Below are positions 6,406 through 11,737 of a DNA stretch of 11,737 nt, piece by piece. Source of the DNA: Syntrophaceae bacterium UBA1411 (lineage in GTDB: Bacteria; Desulfobacterota; Syntrophia; Syntrophales; Smithellaceae); assembly GCA_002304995.1 (NCBI GenBank), contig DBPV01000064.1, positions 12,156 to 23,892 of the forward strand, read 5' to 3'. A program made the translations under genes and the position numbers. Positions within the stretch are counted from its first letter, which is position 1. Each line of letters starts with the position of its first letter. A model generated the notes under the pieces. It did not search any database and had not been told where the DNA came from. It worked only from the letters and a program-made list of their open reading frames with translations.

Positions 6406-6434
6406 GGCGGCCGGCGGCGATCCCGCCGGCCGCC
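6406..6434 (+). other. GC-rich intercistronic hairpin before the phosphatase gene
   Basis: A perfect 12-bp stem pairs GGCGGCCGGCGG (6406-6417) with CCGCCGGCCGCC (6423-6434) around a 5-nt loop. No T-tract follows; the next bases run straight into a weak AGG ribosome site and the ATG at 6446. It is more likely an mRNA stability, processing or translation-damping element, or a partial attenuator, than a full terminator. Confidence 0.6.
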
Positions 6435-6445
6435 CAGGCAGCGCT

Positions 6446-7075
6446 ATGCAACTTCTTTTGATTCGTCACGGGGAAACCCTGTGGAACCGGGAGGGCCGGA
6501 TTCAGGGGACCAGCGATATCGAATTGTCCGAGACGGGAATAGGGCAGGCCGAAAAGCTGGCCTGGTCGCTCAGGGACGCCGCGATCGGCGCCGTCCATGC
6601 CAGCCCCCTGAAAAGGGCGTACCGGACCGCTGAAATCGTCAACCGTTATCACGGGAAAAAAATCGCCGTCCATCCCGGTCTGATGGAAATGAACCAGGGG
6701 GATTTCGAGGGCCTCTCCTTCCGGGAACTGATGGCCCGCGAAAAGGAATTTCTCAAACGGTGGGTCGCCGATCCCGCCTCCGTCCGCATGCCGCACGGCG
6801 AAACGCTGATGGAGCTGCAGGAGCGGGCCTGGCGCGCCGTTTCCGCAATTCTCGACGGCGGGCAAAATGCGGCGGTGGTCGCGCACAACTTCACCATTGC
6901 CGCGATTCTGTGCCGCGTGCAGAATATCGGTCTTGCCGAGTTCCGCAGCGTCTGTGTGGATCCGGCGTCCAAAACGCTGATCCGGTTCGAGAACGGCCGG
7001 GCGCAGATCGCGGTCCTCAACGACCGCAGCCATCTCGATGCGCCCGAGGCGGCGCCCGCAAGCGAGGAGCCATGA
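6446..7075 (+). CDS. Histidine phosphatase family protein (phosphoglycerate mutase-like)
   Basis: 209 residues. The branch-1 histidine phosphatase signature LIRHGETLWN is at 5-14, with nucleophile His8 flanked by Arg7 and Glu10. GRIQG (17-21) and SETGIGQAEKL follow. Arg57 lies in ASPLKRAYRTAE, the acid Glu81 in LMEMNQGDFEG, and the second catalytic histidine His147 in VVAHNFTIAAIL. All core catalytic residues are present, so an active phosphatase is expected. Substrates in this family range from sugar phosphates and phosphoglycerate to cobalamin intermediates and nucleotides; none can be assigned by motif. The tail after about residue 195 is Ala/Glu/Pro-rich and probably disordered. The ribosome site is weak (AGG, 6436-6438). 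The stop codon overlaps the next start (ATGA, 7072-7075), implying translational coupling with the RelA/SpoT-TPR protein and a possible functional link. Confidence 0.9.
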   Translation: MQLLLIRHGETLWNREGRIQGTSDIELSETGIGQAEKLAWSLRDAAIGAVHASPLKRAYRTAEIVNRYHGKKIAVHPGLMEMNQGDFEGLSFRELMAREKEFLKRWVADPASVRMPHGETLMELQERAWRAVSAILDGGQNAAVVAHNFTIAAILCRVQNIGLAEFRSVCVDPASKTLIRFENGRAQIAVLNDRSHLDAPEAAPASEEP

Positions 7076-8322
7076 ACGATCAGTTGACGTTCATCCTGCC
7101 CGGAGATCTGGACCGCGGCAAACTCAGGGAAATCTACGAAGACCTCTATCCGGTTTACGACGAGATTCTGCAGTCGCTTTATCAGCGCGTGCGGACCGTT
7201 CTGGAAGACGCCGGCCGTTTTCCCACCATCAAGTACCGGGTCAAGCGCTTCGACGCCTACTTCGACAAGCTGGTGAAAATGTCCCGCCACGAGCAGGGCG
7301 GCGACACGGCGGCGATTACGGATCTTCTGGGGCTGAGGGTCATCTGTCCCTTTCTGGAGGATCTGGAGATCATCGAAAATCTGATCAAGTCCGGCTTCAG
7401 CGTGGTCGAGCTGGAGCGCAAGGGATCGCGCCATTCGGTGGGGGAGTTCGGCTATGACTCGGTTCATGTCCTGATCCGGATCGATCCCATTTACCGCAAA
7501 CGGGAGCTGCCGTTTACGGCGAACGTCTGCGAGGTGCAGCTGCGCACGATTCTGCAGGACGCCTGGGCGGAAGTGGAGCATGAACTCATTTACAAGTCGG
7601 ACATCAAGCTGCCCAACGCCTCCATCCGGCGCAAGCTCGCCGCACTCAACGCCACGCTCACCCTGTCGGATCTGATTTTTCAGGAGCTGCGCGACTACCA
7701 GAAGGAAATCCGCGAACGCGACCGCAAACGCCGCCAGAGCCTGGAGAGCAAGCTGGTCGCCGTGCCGGGCGTCGAACAGGACGTGTCCTTCGGAGCGCAA
7801 AACGGCGCGCCGCCGGTCGTGCAGAGCGATATCGATTCGGCGCTGGGCGAGGCGAATCTGGAAAAGGCCCTGCTGGCGGCGCTGACCGCGCACAGCGGTG
7901 GACAGCTCGACCAGGCCGTTGAAATCTACACGTCGATCCTGCGGCTGAGAATTCCCGATGCCATCCGGTCGCTGGTTTACAATCACCGGGGCATGGCCTT
8001 TTTTGCGCTTGCCGATTACCCCCGGGCGATCCGCGATTTTTCCCGCTCCCTCAATTACGATCCGGAAAACGTCCGCTGTTACAACAACCGGGCGCTGACG
8101 TTCCGGGTCCTGAAACGCTATGACCGGTCGCTGGAGGATTATGACCGGTCCATTTCCCTCAATCCCTGCGTTCTCGACGGTTTCTGGGGAAGAGCCCAGA
8201 CGCTTTACGAAATGAAACTCTACACGCAGGCGCTGGCCGACTGTGAAAAGATCTTAAGCATCCAGGCGGATTTTGCGCCGGCGCAGTCGCTGATCAAGCG
8301 GCTCAATAAAATGATTTTCTGA
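7072..8322 (+). CDS. RelA/SpoT synthetase-domain protein with C-terminal TPRs
   Basis: 416 residues from the ATG at 7072, just after GAGGAG (7064-7069). Starts further upstream would run through the phosphatase gene in another frame. The N-terminal 200 residues carry the RelA/SpoT nucleotidyltransferase motifs: YRVKRFDAYFDKL (55-67), DLLGLRV (84-90, catalytic Asp), GYDSVH (127-132, guanine-stacking Tyr), EVQLRT (154-159) and AEVEHELIYK (166-175). They predict pyrophosphate transfer from ATP to GDP/GTP, giving (p)ppGpp, or to another acceptor. I see no HD hydrolase domain, and no TGS or ACT domain. A charged helix (about 203-228) and a linker lead to roughly four TPR-like 34-residue repeats (about 268-401), best seen in YNHRGMAFFALADYPRAI and its successors, suggesting control by a protein partner. 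Cytoplasmic. A toxic small-alarmone-synthetase-like role is possible. It overlaps the phosphatase gene and precedes a DUF3187 gene by 34 nt. Confidence 0.9.
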   Translation: MNDQLTFILPGDLDRGKLREIYEDLYPVYDEILQSLYQRVRTVLEDAGRFPTIKYRVKRFDAYFDKLVKMSRHEQGGDTAAITDLLGLRVICPFLEDLEIIENLIKSGFSVVELERKGSRHSVGEFGYDSVHVLIRIDPIYRKRELPFTANVCEVQLRTILQDAWAEVEHELIYKSDIKLPNASIRRKLAALNATLTLSDLIFQELRDYQKEIRERDRKRRQSLESKLVAVPGVEQDVSFGAQNGAPPVVQSDIDSALGEANLEKALLAALTAHSGGQLDQAVEIYTSILRLRIPDAIRSLVYNHRGMAFFALADYPRAIRDFSRSLNYDPENVRCYNNRALTFRVLKRYDRSLEDYDRSISLNPCVLDGFWGRAQTLYEMKLYTQALADCEKILSIQADFAPAQSLIKRLNKMIF

Positions 8323-8356
8323 CGCTGCAACGTACGGACCCGAAAGGCGACCGCCG

Positions 8357-9358
8357 ATGAGAAAAACCGTCTGGAGATTGGCCTTGTGCGGCTTTTTGCT
8401 CGCGGGCGCGCTGCGGCTGGAGGCGGCGGAGATCACCCCCTTTCCCGTGCAAAACCAAAGCCCGCTTGTCGCGATTTACGGCCTGCCTGCCGCCGCGTCA
8501 GGCCGGGTGCTGGCCCGCGGCGAGGCATCCCTCGGCCTGACGCTGGATCTGGCCAATCATTACACCACCGGCCGCAATGGGTTCGAGAATCTTGTGCTGG
8601 ACGGCGAGAGCCTGCGGGTGATGCTTTCCGGGCGTTACGGCCTGGGGCGGCGGGCGGAAGCGGGCGTGGAGATTCCGCTGTGGATCGTCGGGGGCGGATT
8701 TCTGGATTCCTTTATCGACAGCTATCACACGGCGTTCGGCTTTCCCGGCGGCGGACGGGACCTGGCGCCGAAAAACCGTCTCCTGTACCGCTACGAAAAA
8801 AACGGCGTTTCCCTGCTGCATCTGGAGCGCTCCGGCCAGGGCCTGGGCGACATCCGGCTCACCGGCGCCTGGCAGATGTATTCCGCCGCGGCGGGCGGAC
8901 GGCATCTGGCCCTGCGCGCCCAGCTGAAGCTGCCCACCGGCGACGCAGGCAGCCTGTGCGGAAGCGGCAGCACGGATCTGGCGCTGTGGCTCACCGGCGC
9001 CCGGCAACGGTCATTTTCGGCAGGAACGCTTTCGCTCTTCGGCGCGGCGGGCGCGCTCGGCATGACGAAGGGAAGGGTGCTGGCCGCGCAGCAGCGCCCG
9101 CTGGTCGGCTTCGGCACGCTGGGAGCGGGATTTCGCCCCCTGTCCTGGATGGAACTGAAAGTCCAGGCCGACGCGCATACGTCATTTTACAAGGACAGCG
9201 ACCTGACGCAAATCGATGCGCCGTCCGTGCAGCTCACGGTCGGCGGCGCGCTTTACCTCGCGCCCCGGCTGTCTTTCGACATCGGCGTGACGGAGGATCT
9301 GGCCGTCGGCCGGTCGCCGGACGTGGTTTTTCATCTGGGACTCAGCCGGACGTTTTGA
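8357..9358 (+). CDS. DUF3187 family outer-membrane protein
   Basis: 333 residues. The start at 8357 has AAAGG (8343-8347) 9 nt upstream. The signal peptide MRKTVWRLALCGFLLAGALRL ends near Ala23-Ala24. The mature protein begins EITPFPVQNQSPLVAIYGLP, characteristic of DUF3187, and continues with alternating hydrophobic/polar strands (LRVMLSGRYGLGRRAEAGVEIPLWI; DIRLTGAWQMY; LALRAQLKLPTG; FDIGVTEDLAV). It ends in ...LGLSRTF, with the terminal phenylalanine preferred by BAM-inserted beta barrels. It is therefore predicted to be an outer-membrane beta barrel; its function is unknown and a porin or structural role is possible. It is last in the probable operon, 34 nt after the RelA/SpoT-TPR gene, with a terminator 8 nt downstream. 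I see no obvious functional link between an outer-membrane protein and the cytoplasmic enzymes upstream. Confidence 0.85.
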   Translation: MRKTVWRLALCGFLLAGALRLEAAEITPFPVQNQSPLVAIYGLPAAASGRVLARGEASLGLTLDLANHYTTGRNGFENLVLDGESLRVMLSGRYGLGRRAEAGVEIPLWIVGGGFLDSFIDSYHTAFGFPGGGRDLAPKNRLLYRYEKNGVSLLHLERSGQGLGDIRLTGAWQMYSAAAGGRHLALRAQLKLPTGDAGSLCGSGSTDLALWLTGARQRSFSAGTLSLFGAAGALGMTKGRVLAAQQRPLVGFGTLGAGFRPLSWMELKVQADAHTSFYKDSDLTQIDAPSVQLTVGGALYLAPRLSFDIGVTEDLAVGRSPDVVFHLGLSRTF

Positions 9359-9366
9359 GAGCGAAA

Positions 9367-9406
9367 GCGCCGGCCTCCGGTCTCGGCGGCCGGCGCCGCT
9401 GCTTTT
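9367..9406. terminator. Shared terminator between convergent DUF3187 and nitroreductase genes
   Basis: A 9-bp stem pairs GCGCCGGCC (9367-9375) with GGCCGGCGC (9388-9396), and the loop can extend with a CCG-GTCT-CGG mini-stem. On the plus strand TTTT (9403-9406) follows after six bases. On the minus strand the stem is followed by TTTCGCTCTC. It sits between the two stop codons (9358 and 9405), so it can serve both units, although both T-runs are short. Confidence 0.65.
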
Positions 9407-10070
9407 AATCCATCCAGCGGACAAATTCGTCAAGCGATGCGCGGGGTCTGGCAAAGGTGTTGATCGGGCTTGCGGGATCCGGATAGCCCAGCGCAATGCC
9501 CACGACGATTTTCTGGTCGTCGGGAACCGCGGCGATTTTCCGGATTTCGGCGGGGTAACGCGCCGCCGCCGCCAGAAGACAGGTGCCCAGGCCCCGGTCC
9601 CAGGCGGCCAGGCAGATCGACTGGGCGAGAATGCCGACGTCGAGCATCTGGTATTCAACGCGGTTGTCCCTGGCGATGCACGCCAGAATGAGGCACGGCG
9701 CGTCAAAAATGCGGACCATCTCCTTATAATATTGCTCGCGTCCGGCCTTGTCGTCCCGGGCGATGCCCTGCGCGGAGAGGACGAGTTTTCCCAAATCGCC
9801 GTAACGGGCCTTCATGGCGTCCGGCCATTTTTCCAGCATGGGCACGTCCGATGCGGTAGGTTCGCCGGCCAGTGTCTGTTGCAGATTCATTTCCTTGAAC
9901 CGGGCGAGCGTTTTGCCGGTGAGGACGCACAGCGACCAGGGCTGCGTGTTGCCCCACGACGGCGACCAGCGCGCGTCTTCCAGAATTTCGGTAAGAACGC
10001 TGCGGGGCACGTCCTGCGGCTGAAATTTACGGATGCTTCTTCTTTGCCGGATGGCGGCAGATACTTCCAT
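9405..10070 (-). CDS. Nitroreductase family FMN protein
   Basis: 221 residues on the minus strand. AAGGAGG (10082-10076) lies 5 nt before the ATG at 10070, an excellent ribosome site. Family features are the N-terminal FMN phosphate-binding IRQRRSIRKF (7-16), SPSWGNTQPW (36-45), a central helix DVGILAQSICLAAWDRGLGTCLL (about 144-166) that forms the dimer/FMN pocket with the conserved GLGTC, and the late ALGYPDP...NTFARPRASLDEFVRW segment with the second FMN-binding Arg. The enzyme should reduce nitro, quinone, flavin or other electron-poor substrates with NAD(P)H; the physiological substrate is not readable. No signal peptide, so cytoplasmic. It lies 111 nt downstream of the acyl-CoA ligase gene on the same strand and is probably co-transcribed, with a large GC hairpin between them. 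Confidence 0.92.
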   Translation of the reverse strand: MEVSAAIRQRRSIRKFQPQDVPRSVLTEILEDARWSPSWGNTQPWSLCVLTGKTLARFKEMNLQQTLAGEPTASDVPMLEKWPDAMKARYGDLGKLVLSAQGIARDDKAGREQYYKEMVRIFDAPCLILACIARDNRVEYQMLDVGILAQSICLAAWDRGLGTCLLAAAARYPAEIRKIAAVPDDQKIVVGIALGYPDPASPINTFARPRASLDEFVRWMD

Positions 10071-10090
10071 GACAACCTCCTTATGAAATG

Positions 10091-10136
10091 CTGCGCGGGG
10101 GGCCGGGCGGTCCTGATCCGCCGGCCCGGCGCGCAG
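10091..10136 (-). other. Large imperfect GC hairpin just upstream of the nitroreductase ribosome site
   Basis: CTGCGCG (10091-10097) pairs with CGCGCAG (10130-10136). After a two-base mismatch a further 7 bp pair, then 3 bp after one bulge, so about 17 bp in total closed by a short loop. On the transcribed (minus) strand no T-tract follows; the bases after it are CATTTCATAAGGAGG, the nitroreductase ribosome site. A role in mRNA processing, stability or read-through control between ligase and nitroreductase is inferred. Confidence 0.55.
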
Positions 10137-10148
10137 GCAGTATCACTG

Positions 10149-10172
10149 AAAAAGGGCGCTGATAAAGGCGCC
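10149..10172 (-). terminator. Weak terminator-like hairpin after the acyl-CoA ligase gene
   Basis: On the minus strand GGCGC (10172-10168), an 8-nt loop and GCGCC (10159-10155) are followed by C and five T (10153-10149). The stem is only 5 bp, so termination would be partial and would allow some read-through into the nitroreductase gene. It begins 10 nt after the ligase stop codon (10184-10182). Confidence 0.4.
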
Positions 10173-10181
10173 GTATTTTTT

Positions 10182-11627
10182 TCAGACTTCGAAAACTACT
10201 TCCCGCGGAACCTTGTAGGCGGAGAGGTACTGGCGGCAGTGCTGGAGTATTTCTTTGTCGTCCACCGGAAAGCCGGGCTTGCGGACGATGACGGCTTTCA
10301 CGATTTCTCCCCGCATCAGATCCTTCTGGCCTTCGACCCGGGAAGAGGCGACGGCGGGGTGCATGTCCAGGATCATTTCCACTTCCCTGGGATAGACGTT
10401 GAAGCCGCTGGTGATGATCATGCGCTTCTTGACGCCGTCGAGAAAAATGTAGCCTTCTTCGTCGCTGTGGGCCAGATCGCCCGTGTAGAGCCAGCCGTCG
10501 CGGATCACCTCCGCGGTTGCCGCATCGTTTTTGTAATAGCCCTGCATGACGACATCGCCCAGCACGGCCAGTTCTCCCGTCACGCCCGGCGCCGCCTCGC
10601 GGCCCGCGTCGTCGACGATCTTCGCCGCGACGCCCGGCAGCGGCGTTCCGATCGATCCGGGCTTCTGCGGCCGGTCCGGGTGGGTGAAGATGCAGCAGGG
10701 CGATGTTTCCGTAAGCCCGTAGCCCTCCAGCACCGGAATGCCGAGATGTTTTGTGAACTCGGCGAAAAGCTCCGGCGGCATGGCCGATCCGCCCGTGATG
10801 CCGAAGCGCAGCGATCCGAGGTCGTAGTCTTTGAGCTTTTCGGAAAACAGCATGGCCAGAAACAGGCGCGGCACGCCCGTGATGTACGTGACCCGTTCCT
10901 TCTGGATGGCCGCCAGAAGGCCCTCCACCGTAAACCGGTTCATCAGGACGACGGAGCCTCCGATGGCAAGCGGGCTCAGCAGATTCACGGAAGCGCCGAA
11001 GGAGTGGAAAAAAGGAATGGCCGCCAGGGCGCGGTCCGCCGATGTGCCGTTGCAGATGGTGCGGAGCAGTTCTGCCTGCGTGCCGAGATTCTTGTAGGTC
11101 AAAACCGCGCCCATGGGTTTGCCGGTGAGCCCCGCCGTGTAGATCATGACGGCCGCATCGTCCCGCCCGAGCGCGGGCGGCGCCGCGGTTCCGGCGCCGG
11201 TGTGCACGATATCGTAAAAAGGCGATCCGGGTTTCCATCCCGCGGCCGAAATCAGGGTTTTGCACTGCGGCAGCGTTGCCGCGACGGTTTCATAGCGCTT
11301 GGCCTGGCTTTCCCCCGCGACCAGAATTTTTGCGTCGCTGTCCTCCAGAAGATGCTGCAATTCGTAGGCCGTCGACATGATGTTGAGTGTGACGGCGACG
11401 GTGCCGATCCGCAGGGCGGCAAAATAGGCAATCACGAACTCCGGGCCGTTTCCCAGCGCGAGCGCGATCTTGTCGCCTTTGCCGGCGCCCAGCGTCTGAA
11501 AATGAGCGGCCAGCGCGTCCACAAAGCGGTCGAGGTCGCGGTAACAGATCTGATGGTCGTCAAAAATAAGAGCCGTCTTTTCCGGATAAAGCGCGGCCGT
11601 GTCCTGCAGCAGGCTTTCCATGTTCAT
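10182..11627 (-). CDS. AMP-dependent acyl-CoA synthetase/ligase homologue lacking the C-terminal A10 lysine motif
   Basis: 481 residues from the ATG at 11627. AAGGAGG (11647-11641) lies 13 nt upstream, rather far; a second in-frame ATG at 11621 is further still. ANL-superfamily motifs: A3 at 163-174 reads YTAGLTGKPMGA, against the usual YTSGTTGxPKGx. A4 is PFFHSFG (205-211), A5 GYGLTETSP (302-310) and A7 YTGD (381-384). The hinge/A8 region is GVKKRMIITSGFNVYP (398-413), where the family normally has G/D-R-x-K-D. The closest recognisable pattern is long/medium-chain fatty acyl-CoA ligase (FadD-like). The chain ends at YKVPREVVFEV, immediately before the position of the family's A10 motif (P-x-x-x-x-GK-hydrophobic-x-R), so the catalytic lysine is absent. 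None of the bases after the stop restores it in that frame. The core fold and CoA-ligase ancestry are firm; full adenylation activity is doubtful. It has its own strong promoter. Confidence 0.88.
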   Translation of the reverse strand: MNMESLLQDTAALYPEKTALIFDDHQICYRDLDRFVDALAAHFQTLGAGKGDKIALALGNGPEFVIAYFAALRIGTVAVTLNIMSTAYELQHLLEDSDAKILVAGESQAKRYETVAATLPQCKTLISAAGWKPGSPFYDIVHTGAGTAAPPALGRDDAAVMIYTAGLTGKPMGAVLTYKNLGTQAELLRTICNGTSADRALAAIPFFHSFGASVNLLSPLAIGGSVVLMNRFTVEGLLAAIQKERVTYITGVPRLFLAMLFSEKLKDYDLGSLRFGITGGSAMPPELFAEFTKHLGIPVLEGYGLTETSPCCIFTHPDRPQKPGSIGTPLPGVAAKIVDDAGREAAPGVTGELAVLGDVVMQGYYKNDAATAEVIRDGWLYTGDLAHSDEEGYIFLDGVKKRMIITSGFNVYPREVEMILDMHPAVASSRVEGQKDLMRGEIVKAVIVRKPGFPVDDKEILQHCRQYLSAYKVPREVVFEV

Positions 11628-11693
11628 AGTGAATGCGGGCCCTCCTTCGAGCGATGGTTTTTCCGGATGCTGTCCGGCACAAAAAGGCTTGCC

Positions 11694-11722
11694 AGTATAA
11701 GGAGAGGGGCCGGGCTTGTCAA
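11694..11722 (-). promoter_or_regulatory. Strong sigma70 promoter of the acyl-CoA ligase/nitroreductase unit
   Basis: On the minus strand TTGACA (11722-11717), exactly 17 nt, then TATACT (11699-11694). It is near-consensus in both boxes, with an A/T-containing stretch (GGAAAGTTTC) ahead of the -35. Transcription should start near 11687, giving a leader of about 60 nt to the ATG at 11627. Confidence 0.88.
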
Positions 11723-11737
11723 GAAACTTTCCGGATG

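Noticed and set aside
5276..7033. 585-codon minus-strand open frame opposite the NMO-like and phosphatase genes
   Set aside because: It spans two well-supported plus-strand genes and their junction. It shows no family motif and is His/Arg/Gly/Asp-rich, a typical antisense shadow in GC-rich DNA. The same holds for the minus-strand frames at 2442-3545, 3868-5145 and 6649-7986.
8386..9408. 340-codon plus-strand frame overlapping the DUF3187 gene
   Set aside because: It is out of frame with the signal-peptide-bearing DUF3187 protein, is Arg/Pro/Gly-rich and has no ribosome site or domain; it is a +1 shadow.

Overview
The window is GC-rich, densely coded bacterial chromosomal DNA holding ten protein genes (nine complete, one cut by the left edge). 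I see no tRNA, rRNA, CRISPR array, insertion sequence or phage gene. The gene content is a PAS histidine kinase, LivK-type binding proteins, a nitronate monooxygenase-like flavoprotein, a RelA/SpoT-TPR protein, a DUF3187 outer-membrane protein, a nitroreductase and an AMP-forming acyl-CoA ligase. Signal peptides and a barrel-like outer-membrane protein point to a Gram-negative, and the mix is most typical of Desulfobacterota (the former Deltaproteobacteria, for example syntrophic or sulfate-reducing lineages). That placement is an inference from gene content, not a search.

Layout. 1-1100 (minus): N-terminal two thirds of a soluble two-PAS histidine kinase, leaving the window just after its H-box. 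1337-1630 (plus): small antibiotic-biosynthesis-monooxygenase-fold protein. 1677-2153 (minus): WbuC-type cupin, convergent with the previous gene. 2400-3638 and 3901-5136 (plus): two paralogous periplasmic substrate-binding proteins, each followed by its own strong terminator hairpin and with no permease or ATPase beside them. 5345-9358 (plus): a probable four-gene operon of NMO-like flavoprotein, histidine phosphatase, RelA/SpoT-TPR alarmone synthetase-like protein and DUF3187 outer-membrane protein. It starts from a clear sigma70 promoter and ends at a hairpin shared with the convergent minus-strand unit. 9405-11627 (minus): acyl-CoA ligase-like protein followed by a nitroreductase, driven by an excellent TTGACA-N17-TATACT promoter at the right edge.

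The promoters ahead of the second binding protein and the NMO gene are near-copies of each other (TTGACA-N17-TATGCT with a shared A/T-rich block upstream), and each sits just behind a terminator hairpin. Two GC-rich intercistronic hairpins without T-tracts sit shortly before the start regions of the histidine phosphatase and nitroreductase genes.

The most interesting points are: (i) the histidine phosphatase gene overlapping by four bases a RelA/SpoT-TPR gene that shows a synthetase domain but no visible hydrolase domain, a possible make-and-break pair; (ii) the acyl-CoA ligase homologue, which ends just before the conserved A10 catalytic lysine and has altered A3 and A8 motifs; (iii) the tandem orphan binding proteins, which show patchy near-identity at the DNA level and a marked difference in cysteine content.
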